Shown here: one piece after another, positions 20,753 through 32,346 of the stretch | How the letters are laid out: each line of letters begins with the position of its first letter | Numbering within the stretch: position 1 is the first letter of the stretch | Source: Strobilurus pachycystidiatus | Taxonomy: Eukaryota > Basidiomycota > Agaricomycetes > Agaricales > Physalacriaceae | Assembly (NCBI GenBank): GCA_019915135.1 | Contig: JAHLMK010000003.1 | Coordinates: forward strand, 1,426,001 to 1,490,000 | Reading direction: 5' to 3' | Length of the DNA: 64,000 bases | Translations under genes and position numbers: made by a program | Notes under the pieces: model-generated | What the model saw: only the letters and a program-made list of their open reading frames with translations | The model's database searches: none | What the model was told of the DNA's origin: nothing

Positions 20753-23700
20753 ATGACTTTCCTCTCCAGCGTCTTGTCGAAGCGCTCTCCCGCCGAGTCG
20801 CCCTCGGTTTCTGAGCCGGAGCTGAGCTACCATAACGATGACATCGAGAAGAGCAGCCTGGAGAACGAGAAGGAGAGCGAGTCGGCGGATCTGGATCTGA
20901 AGGAAGCGGACAAGGTCGAGCTCACACCTATGGAGGCGCTGAAGTGGAATGTCGACGGCGACGAATCGCCATTTCCCGAGGTGGCGGCCTGTGTACCGAA
21001 TACCGATGATCCCGACATGATCGTGAACAGTGCGTTTCTAGTCCTTCGTCGATTGCGATCCGCAGAACTAATGCCGTTTTTTACAGCGGCGCGTATGTGG
21101 ATACTGACCACTGTGTTCGTTATCGTATTCGCTGGAGTCAATCAGTTCTTTTCGTGAGTGCAATCTCGAATCTGGTGGCTGTCTCTGAGTCGTTCTTGTA
21201 TAGTCTGCGCTATGTACGTCCTTATGTCGCTACTACGCGTATCAAGTGCTAAATCATTCCCCTCAGCCGAGTCTGAATCTCAGCTATGTTGTAGCGCAGC
21301 TCCTCGTCTTCCCTATCGGCCGTGCATGGGAGCACCTTCCCCAATGGAGGATAGGGTACGGTCGTGCGAGCTTCCTCTTGAATCCCGGACGTTTCACCAT
21401 GAAGTGCGTTTCTCCCATTTCCGCACGCGCCACTCCTCATAGTTATCTAGGGAACATGCTGTTATCGTTATCTGCGTCAATCTCACAACAAGTACAGCCT
21501 ATGCCATGGGCTCACTGGTTGCCATGACCAGCGACCAATTCTGGGGACACGACCTCGGTGCTGGGTTTGGTATCTGCTATATTATGACCACGCAGTTCTT
21601 GGGTCTCGGTCTTGCTGGCCTTGCCCGTCGCTGGATCGTGTATCCTGGTTCGTTGGCCCTCTATCGTTAAGTGTTCTCGCTGAACAGTGTGTAGCGGCAC
21701 TTATCTGGCCCCAAACTTTGGCTTCGACCGTTCTGTTCAAGACACTACATCAAGTCCAGGAAAACTCGCCTGCCAATGGCTGGACGGTAACCAGTACGCG
21801 TGCGTTCTTTCAATAGTCGCATCAGTCTCTCATGCATTCATCCAGGATATCGCTTCTACTTTCTCACGGTCGCCGGTAGCTTCGTGTGGTTCTTCTTCCC
21901 CGACTACATCATGACTTGCCTCTCCACTTTCGCCTTCGTGACATGGATTGCACCGACGAACCACATAGTCAATACACTCTTTGGAGTAAGGTTCTACATC
22001 TTGTGTCACAGACAGACAATTGACGTCTTCTCAGATGAATAGTGGTCTCGGACTCATCCCTATCAGCTTCGATTGGACGGTCATCAGCTATGCTGGCGCT
22101 CCCCTCACCACGCCGTTCTGGGTTACGGCCAATTGCTTTGCTGCTGTCGCTATATTTTACCTCTTCATCTCTCCGATCTTGTACTGTGCGTCTCTGTCAT
22201 TGATTCCAAGGTCGATTGCTCATTTTCCACGCCTCACTAAAAGACACCGGCGTCTGGTACAGCGACTATCTGCCTCTGATCTCCAGTGCGACGTTTGATA
22301 ATACTGGTGCTAAGGTGAGGGGATCGTCAGCTTCATTGTTATGACCGAATCTTCACAACACTTGTAAACTAGTACAACATCAGCAAGGTTGTCAACGAGG
22401 ATTTTACCTTCAACCTCGAGAAGTACGAAGCGTACTCACCCATGTATATATCTATGGTAATCTTGCCCTTCCCCTTTGACGCGTCGTCTTCTTATTATCA
22501 TATCTTAGGCGTACTCCATCTCTTACGCTTTGAACGTCAGTATCCCTCTGACTGCTGGTCATTTTCTTCTTTTGATCTCCGTTGTAGTTCGCTGCCATCA
22601 CCGGTATCGTCGTTCATACTTATCTATACAACGGCGCCGATATATGGGCGAAGGTAAAGAAGCGAAACTCACTCGATGATCTACCCGATTCATTTGTCCT
22701 CAGTTCAAGAACTCTCGTGACGGCGGTGAGGACATCCACAAGCGCCTCATGAACAAGTACAGAGAGGTCCCAGAATGGTATGGTTTGCAACGTCTCGAGT
22801 TTTACACTCTGAACAATCCGTCTGCAGGTGGTACCTCATCCTTACTGCGGTTACTCTTGGCTTGGGTATCCTCACGATTCGGTATGTGCACAAACAGGAA
22901 GATATCCCATCATTGGCTTATTTGTATCCCTCTCCAGTTACTGGGATACCCAACTACCTGTCTGGGGCTTCATTGTGTGCGCCTGGGGTCTTGTGCGTAA
23001 TTGACGTACATCGTCTGAAATTTCGCTGACATTTCCGCCAGGGCGTCGTTATGATTATACCCGAAGGTATTCTCCAGGGCACGACCAACCAGCGTGTCTT
23101 CTTGAACATTATCACCGAACTCATCGCCGGATACGCTTGGCCCGGCAAACCATTCGCGAAGTACGTGCCGTACCTTCCACTTTCAACATAGCATTCATCT
23201 CTGGTGTCCCTTAGCATGATGATCAAGTTTTACGGCTACAACTCCATAAAACACGGCCTTGACTTCGCCATGGATCTGAAGCTCGGCCAGTATATGTTCG
23301 TCGACGCCTTTCGCCAATGCTTTGGTGACTGAACCTGTCTTCCAGGAAGATACCTCCCCGCGTCTTATTTATTGCACAGATATATAGCAGTGTTCTCGCA
23401 GCCATCGTACAGGTTGGGGTCTTCCGATGGATGCTCGGAAACATCGAGAATTTGTGCAGCACTAAAAACACAGCTCGCTTCACATGCGCCGGCACTCGAG
23501 TTGTCTACAATGCTAGTCGTGAGTATGCAAATACTATGTCTCTGCTGTTTCTCACTTTCATTGTAGTCATTTGGGGTACGGTTGGTCCTCAGCGCCTGTT
23601 CCAGATGGGACAAACGTATTCACAGATTATGTGGTTCTTTTTGATCGGGGTATGTTGACTTGCCTTGGCCGTGCTCCGATGCTCATCGAACTATTCAGCC

Positions 23701-24298
23701 TTGCTTGGTTGTCATCTTCTACTTCCTGTACAAGCGCTATCCAAACACTTGGCTGCGCTATGTCAACCTGCCTATATTGTGCGTTCCTCTTCTGTCGCGG
23801 CCAAGCCTTCGACTCAAATCGAAACATAGCTTCAACTCTGCGGGTAACATTCCACCTGCAAACACGACACAATACTCTTTATGGTATGCATGATGATCCG
23901 TTCCCGTCGATGATACTGACCTGTGCGTTGCAGGTTCATTGTTGGTTTCATCTTCAACTACTACATTCGGAAACGCGCCTTCCAGTGGTGGAAACGGTAT
24001 AACTGTATGTACATACATTTTTCCCCGTGGCGCACTCTCTAATTGGCCAAAAGATCTATTCTCCGCCGGTCTCGATACCGGCGTAGCATTCGCCACAATC
24101 ATCATCTTCTTTGCTTTGTCTTATAACAACATCACTTTCGATTGGTGGGGTAACACCGTCGGTGACAACACTTGTAAGTTTGTTATCCGTATATCAGATC
24201 CTTCGCTGATTAAGCCGTCTGCAGATGACACACTATCCGTTCCCTGGAAAAGTGTCCCAGCTGGTTCGCACTTCGGTCCTGGACCAGGGGAATTTTAA
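20753..24298 (+). CDS. oligopeptide transporter, OPT family
   Basis: A plasma-membrane proton-coupled importer for small peptides (or glutathione/metal conjugates). Around twenty short introns split it; the assembled protein is roughly 790 residues. After an acidic cytosolic N-terminus (about 75 residues) come [35 protein letters not shown] and many membrane segments. Both OPT hallmarks are present: an NPG motif in [15 protein letters not shown] and KIPPR in [15 protein letters not shown]. Other family features are [35 protein letters not shown] sequence near 23090-23150, and VWGTIGPQR-like [12 protein letters not shown]. The last exon, after an intron at about 24176-24226, ends GPGPGEF at 24298. 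It converges on the WW gene with 112 bases between stops. I see no frame break, but not every exon junction was checked base by base. Confidence 0.92.
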
Positions 24299-24410
24299 AT
24301 CTGTCTGCGCATCCATACCGATATCTGTACACTATCACATCGTAGGTTTTACTGCAATAATCACTCTGGAACTAAATACTTGTATGACTTTTCAACGTGG
24401 GGGCTTTTTT

Positions 24411-25416
24411 TCAAAGTTTGCTCCTCTTCGAGGGTCGTACCTCACCATCCTGATTCTCGGACTCCCGCTTTAACATCCTTCTGAACTTTGCCGCGACCTC
24501 GCTTCGGCTCCCATTCAGAATATCTGAGTAAAGCACTGACTCCTGTAGCTCCTCGACCATCTCCTGCAGATTACTGAGCACCTCTTCTGCAGCAGCTATC
24601 ACCGCAGATTCCTCGCCCGTATGCAACACGAGAGCACGACGAAGTCTGTGAGAACGTGCAGACCAGATCAATAAGTTAGTGGCATTCCTGCCTTCTTTGT
24701 CATGTCTCGCGCTTTCTTGATTGTCTATTCAAGTCGTCGTCTATCACATCAGGTGTATGGAATATCAGAGACTTGACTTACCCTTCAGTTCCTTGATAAC
24801 GAGGAGAAGACCTTCATTCTCCTTCTCCAACACTCGCGTCCTACTCGTGAGCTTCTCGATGACTTCCTTTTGGTGCTCGGCTTCACATTCCAGGACTAGA
24901 CGTTTGGATATATCCTCGACTTCCTCAACTTCCGGATCAATATCTTCTTCATCATTATCTGGGTCAGCAGCGCCGGCAGACGCGACCGAGGTCGCTTCGT
25001 ATGGTGAGGACACTGCTATTGTTAGGCTTGAAGATAACTGCCCACCTTTGGACGACGGATAGGCCAAACTGCCAGCCTCCTCGGGCCTGCCTTCGCCGTC
25101 CATAGTCGTGTCTGAGCCGCCATTCTCTACGAGTACGAGATGAGGCGGACTCTTTGATGTTGGGGAATTTGGAAAGACGCCACTTCCAGGGGATATTTCG
25201 TTCGACTGGATGGCAGGACTGGACACGGGGCGCTCCCAGGTCGTTGTGCGGTTGACATGGTCACGAAAATAAATCTTCCCCGATGGCGATCTTCGCGCTG
25301 ACCATCCTGGTGGAAGTGGATTCTTCGGTGGACTGCTCTCTCCCTACAGTATACAAGACCACTTAGTATTTTTGAAAACGACACCGCAACATAGAATATA
25401 CCTGGCTGATAGACAT
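24411..25416 (-). CDS. WW-domain coiled-coil protein
   Basis: Three exons (introns of 58 and 57 bases) give 296 residues. A WW domain sits at the very start (LPPGWSARRSPSGKIYFRDH and NRTTTWERP) with both Trp and the proline; WW domains bind Pro-rich ligands. A Ser/Glu/Asp-rich middle follows, then two coiled-coil blocks (ECEAEHQKEVIEKLTSRTRV and ESAVIAAAEEVLSNLQEMVE), and a basic tail (RPSKRSKL) that may be a nuclear signal. The first exon encodes only MSISQ. The ligand and cellular role are unknown. It is divergent to the secreted-protein gene. Confidence 0.85.
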
Positions 25417-25973
25417 GATGTTTGCAATGGGAGCCTCGTTAAACCAGATATGCTACAACGATATATATATGTCAGTCAAGGCGATGATCATTGCTTCCAT
25501 TCCATTACAAGAAGCGCGCAGGAAGGGCGCTGGCCCAAATAAGGTTACGAATGGTCCCACTGTGGCGTGATGCCGCCGAGTCCTGCTCCTACCAGGGCTT
25601 GACATGCTCAGAATATCACATCACAAATGCACTCAAGGCCTCTAAAATGTAGCGGGCTCGTTCCCGGTGAAAGGCAATCTTCCGTAAAGATGACCACCGT
25701 CGCGTTCTGGTGCATGACGATCGGTGATCGATATCATCTTCTCTTCTGCCGTCCATATGCCCGTGCAACGGAATGTTCGGCGACATCGAGTCGCTCACCG
25801 CGGTAGCTAGATAGCTTTGCAACTGACCACGCATCGCTTTGTGGCGCAACCTTGATGAAAGTCGCTATGGATTCTGCAATCGCGCCAGACTACTTAAGCA
25901 GATCGCACTCGACCATGTAGAACTCAGCTGCGCTCACCAACCTCAGGTTACTGGTTTAACTTTGAGACGCAAC
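25417..25973. promoter_or_regulatory. divergent promoter region, WW gene / secreted-protein gene
   Basis: 557 bases between two start codons pointing away from each other. No convincing coding frame; the short minus-strand frame at 25616-25849 has no domain. Individual sites were not identified. Confidence 0.4.
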
Positions 25974-26875
25974 ATGGTACTTCTTCGCAGCACTAAGCGC
26001 GGGATCTTCTCTCTAGGCTTCCTTCTGGTTGTTGCTCTTCTGTCATCTGCTGCGCCGATACGGTACGCTTCTCCCATTAATTGATGCGTATATAGTTGAT
26101 GGTCTCCCATTCAGAACGCGACACAGTCTCTCCTCCAAGTGGTTCACTCGAGCACCTGCCACTCAGGATTCCACAGAGGGTATGTATCATGTTGCGCGTT
26201 GATTTCGAAGCTTATCACCTATCAGCCTCCTCGATAGGTCTTGCTCCACTCAACGCAAGCGGGTTGGTCAGCGCTTCAACCTCTACGGCGACGCTGTACC
26301 CAGGGCCGGGGTCGCCCTCCGACGATGAAGGCATCAGCGAGCTTGTAGAGCTCGCCGAGAGTCTCGCCGCAACTAACAAAGGCGGGACTGTAATCAATAT
26401 CAATGTCTACGGCAGCGACAAGCAGCCGGAAGTCGACTCTTCATCCGGCCCGGTGAATGGGACCTCCACATCCACCATACCGGACTCTGTCAATGGCGAT
26501 CCGACAGACACCGCAGACAACACCGACCCTAGCGGCACCGCAGACGACACCGACACCGACACCAATACTTCGGATACTGGTGATGCCGACAACGATTACG
26601 GGAGTACAGGGGATGCAGAGGACGACGGAGAAGACGGTGGCACTACAAAGAAGAAGAAGAAGGGGAGAAAGTCCCGACACAAGTCCTTGCCAGAGTCGAG
26701 AGCGGTGGTGACGTCCTCAAACTCGACGGCAACGAACTCTGGCGACGACGGCCTCGGTGGCAACGCAACGACCATCACCGCCTCTTCCAGCGGGGATGGC
26801 AAGAACACAGCCGTGAAGATCTCCATCACCTCGGGTCAGAACATCGACATCGAGAAAGTCACCAACGGCCAGTAG
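25974..26875 (+). CDS. secreted acidic Asp/Thr/Ser-rich protein
   Basis: Three exons (introns 26063-26114 and 26180-26225) give 267 residues. The N-terminus is a classic signal peptide: MVLLRSTKRG followed by IFSLGFLLVVALLSSAAP. The mature part is low in complexity and very acidic, with runs of Asp, Thr, Ser and Gly (TADNTDPSGTADDTDTDTN), many potential N-glycosylation sites (NAS, NGT, NTS, NST, NAT) and a sudden basic patch (KKKKKGRKSRHK) at about residue 200. A more ordinary C-terminus follows (AVKISITSGQNIDIEKV). No cysteine pattern or enzyme motif is present. It could be a cell-wall or matrix protein; function unknown. Confidence 0.75.
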
Positions 26876-27025
26876 AGCGAGGGAGGGAGCACAACTATAT
26901 TACAATCCACTATGTATGTGTAGAAAATGTTAGAAGATGCATAGAAGAATTATGTGTGTAGAAATACATGTAGCAGTACAAGCCACCAAGCTTTAGATCG
27001 TGAATGCGTAACTTATCATACATCA

Positions 27026-29821
27026 TCATACAACGCCGAGCACAACCGTAGCCCTCAAGCTGACCTTCGACGCCTGCACCTCTGCATCGCCCTCTCCAAC
27101 AGGGATGTCAGTTTCCTTCAACGAACTGCTCTTCCAGCCCCAGCTCCCCGTGATCTTGAACTGGTCCGGCGCACTCACGAAGCGCGTCTGGGAAGTCCCA
27201 GTGGGGCTAGCGCAATACACCATGAAGTAGGCCATCACGTTCGGCCGGGAGTCGCGGTAGGGCTGTACGGGCGGGATGCTCGGCGCGCGGTAGGGGAGGC
27301 TGTACGGGAAGCCGAACGCGTCGCGGTAGCTGGGCGTGGGGAAGGAGCTGCTGGATGGGAGAGACGACGAGGTGCCGAGGGGGGAGGCAGGCGTCGTGCT
27401 TCGCGGGGGTTGCGCACCAGGGAGGACGGGGGTATTGCTGGGGGTAGTCGTTCGGGGGATAGATGCTATACTAGCGTGGTGGTGGATCGTCGGCGTCGCG
27501 AGGACGCCATTGCGGACGTTTCCAACGCTCTCTTTGGCTTCCAAACCCGTCTTGACCTCCATGGTTTGTCGCGCGACCACCGGGTTGAGGGAGCTGATGC
27601 TGGGGAGGTTGTCGATGGTGCTCTGCCTACTGACGTAGATCCCAAGTTGTTGACCAATGGATGCCTGTCCGGATATTGACGACCCCTTCTTCTTCACGAC
27701 CTGAATGTAGACATTGAAGAGACTCCCCGCGTACCATATAGTCTGCGAGTAAAGCCGGTCCTTCTCCTTCAGATGATCAACATCAAAGAACTCGACAGAG
27801 AATCGGAAAGGCGGGAATGGAGAGTAGGTGGCATTAGGCGACTTCGAGGGCCGAGACGCCAGTCCAAAGAAAGTCGACTCGTTGAATGTCACAGGGTAGT
27901 CCGTGTCTTTGGAGTCGATGGACTGCGTAGAAGCCGAGTGGGAATGTGCGAAAAGCTGCTCCATTGATATGCCCTTTCCTTCGGAGGAAGGACCACCGCG
28001 TTCACCGATGCGAAGAGTCTCATCGGTGGCAATGGGATAGAGTGGCCTATCATTGGACGCAGTGGAGGGGGTGGATATCCCAAGATCCTCGCTACCTTTC
28101 GATGAGCTGGATAGCACAGACGATGACGATGTAGCGGAGGGGGAGGAAGGTCGGAGGAGAATCTGATGACGAAGTACGGTATGAGCCCAGTTGGCAGCTT
28201 GTAGGACCGAAAGGTCAACGTATGGTTTACGCGTCCTTGGGCAGATATCGCTAGAGATAGCGATTATCTCTTCAGGAGTCTGTGAACGATATCAGTCGGT
28301 GTTCCTTACCCTTGTCACCTGTTTGGACATACCATATTGCTGTAATAGATCCCCTTGGCGAAGAGCTCATCCCACACAGTCTCCTCTGTATCATCGACGC
28401 CGTCCTGATCCCTCCGAAGGTCTACGACTCTCTTCGCAAAATTATACCGCTCTCGTTCATTCTTGACGAAGAAGGAATCGGACGATATCAAGGCTTTGAT
28501 CCAATGAGGACTAAGACCGCCACGTCTCCAAATTAGAGGTATCTTGAGACTAGCATTATCGATAGTAGGTTTGCCGGTATCGGCAATGTCGCGTCCAAAT
28601 GGAATAGTTTTGGATCTTCGCCTCGGTTTCGCGATAGAGGGTACTGAGGTCAACACGTTGCCCTGGAGGATCTGCTCTTCATACGGAAGGATGTCGGGAC
28701 CCCACCGGGCCAACCAAGCCGAGGCGGCCTCTCCAATCTTGTCAGATACAGCACCATAATGGAACGACAAGCTCTCGTGCTCGTGTTCGCCGGATACCGA
28801 CTCTTCAATGCTAGCCGATATACGTTCGAAAGACCCAGTACTCGGCGATGCCGATATTACCTCAGGGCTTGGAGATCGACGTCCGTTGCGTGATGATGGA
28901 TAACGAGATAGAGAAGGTGCCACCAGATCATCATCTGTGTCCGACGCGGAATCCAACATCTCAGCGACTGCCTCCAGCCCCACAGCGCTCTGTTGAGAAT
29001 GAATGGAGTCTAGATCAGAAGGGTATCCGATGGACTTGCCCAGAGCGAAGTCGAGATATTGAGTCACGGTATAAGGTCCGATAGTCCCATATATGTCTGC
29101 TAGAGCCTGGGAGGCGACAGACGGAATGGAGAGATAGATGGAGGCTGCCAGAAGCGAAGCAAGGAACTGTGGCGTGGCGGCTTGATGGCCCTCGGGAACC
29201 ACATCCTCCGTATAGTGCGGGAAGCCAGGTGTGAGAGGATGAGTCAACGTAGCCTTTAGGGCAGGTTGTACATGCAGCTGCGGTCCTCCACCATACAGCC
29301 GCGCGATGCAGACTCTAAACGGACAGGGTCAGAATGATAGTGAGATCTCGGACGGTACTTACTCAAATGCTACGCATGCTCGTGAGCAACAATCACTCAG
29401 CACGGAATAATGATGACAAGACGTACCGGCACGGGTGATGTTCAAGTCATCGAACACGACCTGCAGCTCCTCCTGTGGCGACGGAGACCTAGGAGAAGCA
29501 GATTCGGCAAAGCCGGCGGTGAAGAGAGACCGGAAGAAGCCCTGGCGGCGACGGATAAGCAAAGAGGCGGGATGGCGAGCGGGAGAGAGTACGGACCGAC
29601 TGTATGAGGACTACACGGTGCAGATGGTAGACGGCGTGCCAAGGGCCAGTGATTCTGAGTGCGACATCGGTGGTCTTGCCATCCAGGAAGGACTGGTAGA
29701 GGTGGGTCTGTAGATCTTGCGGAGACGTGCCGGGGGAGCTCATATGTTGACGACGGCGGCGGCGACGAGCCCAATGCGCATCGGACAGTGGTGGTGAGAG
29801 GTTAAGGTGCAGATCCGCCAT
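27026..29821 (-). CDS. BTB/POZ-domain protein
   Basis: Five exons give 860 residues. The BTB fold is at the N-terminus: LYQSFLDGKTTDVALRITG, WHAVYHLHRVVLIQSGFFRS, and EELQVVFDDLNITRAFEVC followed by ARLYGGG. A helical BACK-like region (FLASLLAASIYLSIPSVASQ) leads to a long Ser-rich linker and a C-terminal half with VTFNESTFFGLASRP. BTB domains mediate dimerisation and often adapt substrates to cullin-3; the C-terminal half is typical of a conserved fungal family without assigned function. The third exon is a 7-base microexon at 29363-29369 (reverse complement CATTTGA), without which the BTB frame cannot be continued. The start codon is 80 bases from that of TRAPPC5 on the other strand. Confidence 0.85.
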
Positions 29822-29901
29822 GACCAACGCTCTGGATGAAGGCTAAGGGGCGTTGACGTCAGTTCGTTCCTTGGCATCCCACCATCATATCGCATCTCAA
29901 T
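29822..29901. promoter_or_regulatory. 80-bp bidirectional promoter, BTB gene / TRAPPC5
   Basis: Only 80 bases separate the two outward-facing start codons, so both core promoters must overlap here or reach into the opposite gene's first exon. Confidence 0.55.
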
Positions 29902-30737
29902 ATGGCATATTCCCAGCCGCATCCCCGCCTGTCCGTGCTCTCCAACTCGTCCGTCTCGTCGATAGAGCACTTCTCGCCCACAGCGAGCTCGACACGCTTC
30001 TCGCTGCCGTCGTCGGCGCCCACGCCGCTCGGCGCCAACAAGGCCGCCCTCGCACGGCCCAACATCTACGACAGGAACCTCGCCAAACCACGCGTCTCCG
30101 ATGTCTCGGGCGCAGCCTTCAGTTTCCTATTCTCCGAGGTTGTCCAGTACACCCAGAAACGCGTCAGCGGCATCAACGATCTCGAACGACGGTATGCCGC
30201 ATCCCCACGGCCGTTGCTCGCATAATTAATAGATGATGATAATCATATTCAGACTCAATACACTCGGCTACCGCATTGGCACCCGCGTGCTTGAGCTTAT
30301 GGTCTGGCGCGCCGAGTCCTCCTCCAAGGCCCCCAAGCGCGAGATCCGCCTCCTCCCCTCCCTCATGTCCATCCACACCCAGGTCTGGCGCGCAGTCTTT
30401 GGCAAGCCCGCAGACGCCATCGAGAAGAGCGTCGAGAACGCAGACGAGTACATGATCATCGACAACGATCCCCCCATAGAACGCCACATATCCGTCCCAA
30501 AGGACATGAGCCAGCTCAGCTGTTCCTCCTTCACTGCGGGCATCGTCGAAGCCGTTCTCGACGGTCTCGGTTTCGTGAGTGCCTGGCACATGGCTCACAC
30601 CCACACACTCGCTGACTTCTGTACAGCCTGCGAGAGTCACGGCACACAGCACACCGACGGCGCAATTTCCGTCACGGACAACGATACTGATAAAACTTGA
30701 GAAATCAGTCTTGGACAGGGAAGAGTTACTCAAGTAG
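29902..30737 (+). CDS. TRAPPC5: TRAPP complex subunit 5 (Trs31)
   Basis: A core subunit of the TRAPP tethering complexes, which act as a GEF for Rab1/Ypt1 in ER-Golgi and autophagy traffic. Three exons (introns 30192-30252 and 30575-30626) give 240 residues. A Ser/Pro-rich N-terminus of about 50 residues precedes the Bet3-like fold: NIYDRNLAKPRVSDVSGAAF, FSEVVQYTQKRVSGINDLER, NTLGYRIGTRVLELMVWR, REIRLLPSLMSIHTQVWR, FGKPADAIEKS and YMIIDNDPPIERHISVPKDM. The C-terminus (TILIKLEKSVLDREELLK) is the usual Trs31 end. All conserved segments are present and unbroken. Confidence 0.95.
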
Positions 30738-31162
30738 ATCTCATTTTCATACCCAGGAACACAACATGGACTCCACACGTTCCTGCACGACGGGCACGCC
30801 ACTCAGCTCTGGCCAATGGATTACTGATGACATGAGACATGTCGATGTGGCCAGCATTCATTCGTATACCCAATCGTCGTACATTTGTACTGTCATCGTT
30901 CGATGCTGAGAGGCGGCAATATAGAGTGTTTACACACTCAATGAAAACCTCACGCTCTCTTCGCTGCATCTTCGTCGACGCTCTGTGGGGCAAGTTGTGC
31001 CTTGGCATGAGTCGGCAAGTTCGGACCGAGTAAATTGTGATCGTCTCTCCTGCTCCTGCTTTCCTTCTTGCCTTGATGTCGTCCATTGCAACTCGTCGAC
31101 ATCGTCCGAACAACTAAATCCATCTGGACGCCATTATACTCTGCCACGCTCAATTGACTGAG
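30738..31162. other. intergenic
   Basis: About 425 bases between TRAPPC5 and the LYR gene, both on the plus strand. No supported gene; overlapping short frames on both strands are not convincing. Confidence 0.45.
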
Positions 31163-32288
31163 ATGTTTTCCGGAAAGCAGGCTATCCGCTTGTACCGCTC
31201 ATATCTACGCGAAATAAGGGAGATACCACAGGTCTATGTTCGGTACGGTTGTGTTCATTCGCTCTGACCTCTTCTCTAAAGCCTGTCCAGCTTCTTCTAT
31301 CAGATAAAGGCTCGAGACGATATAAAGGCACTCATCGACACGAATGAGGACCACTTTCGAGCGCAAGGTCTACGAGCCAGAAAGGCAAAGCGAATAAGCA
31401 CAGTACGGTTAAGAAGCCAATTTTCGTGGGACGGTCGGCTCAGTACTTTCTAGGAAATAACGAAGATCCACAAAGCCAACCGCAGAAATAAATCCAGCAT
31501 GATGCACGTCCTCAATGTCGCGTATGGCAGAATAGGAAAGCTACGCTGGGAATTACTCGAGGCACGCCATTCCATTATCGTATGGACGCGTCTTTCCGAC
31601 TAAAATGCTGCTGCTTTTATAGCCCTTCTTGGAGGACAACACTGCACCTCTACCCGAACCTATAATACCAAACGTAGAGCGCTCGCGGCCGCCCGTCTGG
31701 AGCAAAGCGCTCGAAGCCCTCCTCACGAATCCCATCTCCCGCCGTCCCAAAACCGTCCTCAACCCCAAGAGATATACCATCCCCCCGAACTTCCCCGACT
31801 ACAACTCTGAACAAGCGCGCTACCTCGCCCAGCCCAACATACGTCGCCGGGTCAACTCGCGGCACAAGTGGTACAGATCGCAGTGTAAGACGGTGTATGC
31901 GCCGCTGGGTCTGGAGTCGGGGACCCTCCGTGTGCCGAGTTTACTGCAGCATGGGGTTCTGAAGGACATATACAACGTGATTGGCACACAAGCCCAACCC
32001 CAGCTCACGCGGAAAGAGAAGGAGAAACTGGTGGCAGAGGGGAAGGACGTCCCCGACCGGTCCGTGAACCGCTACCCTTCGCGCTGGTTGCGGCGCAGAT
32101 ACGGCGAACTCCTCATCAACATCCCCATCCTCACACCCCGCAAGAACAAACCCGACAAGTTCGACGTCAACAGGTCCGATATCGCTATCCTCAACCGAGA
32201 CAGAACGGAGCACCGCATCCCCGACCCAGACGCCACCACCGTCGCTTGGTGCGGACTCCCAACACCTCCGGGAAACGTATCCAAATAG
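31163..32288 (+). CDS. LYR-motif mitochondrial protein (Cup1-like type)
   Basis: Four exons (introns 31243-31281, 31403-31453, 31580-31622) give 330 residues. The N-terminus has the LYR tripeptide in AIRLYRSYLREIREIPQVYV, followed by FFYQIKARDDIKALIDTNED, matching the helical Complex1_LYR fold that binds acyl-ACP and assists Fe-S or respiratory-complex assembly. The remaining two thirds are basic and Pro-rich (RRPKTVLNPKRYTIPPNFPD; YPSRWLRRRYGELLINIPIL), as in the longer fungal LYR proteins. Mitochondrial location is inferred from the family. The first intron is only 39 bases. Confidence 0.82.
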
Positions 32289-32346
32289 CCATCCATCGTT
32301 AGTACATTAGCGGAATAAAATAAATATGTACTTGTACAGTAGTCAA

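Noticed and set aside
22442..24298. Apparent frame breaks in the OPT transporter
   Set aside because: The changes of frame coincide with short GT-AG introns; the joined exons follow the OPT family throughout.
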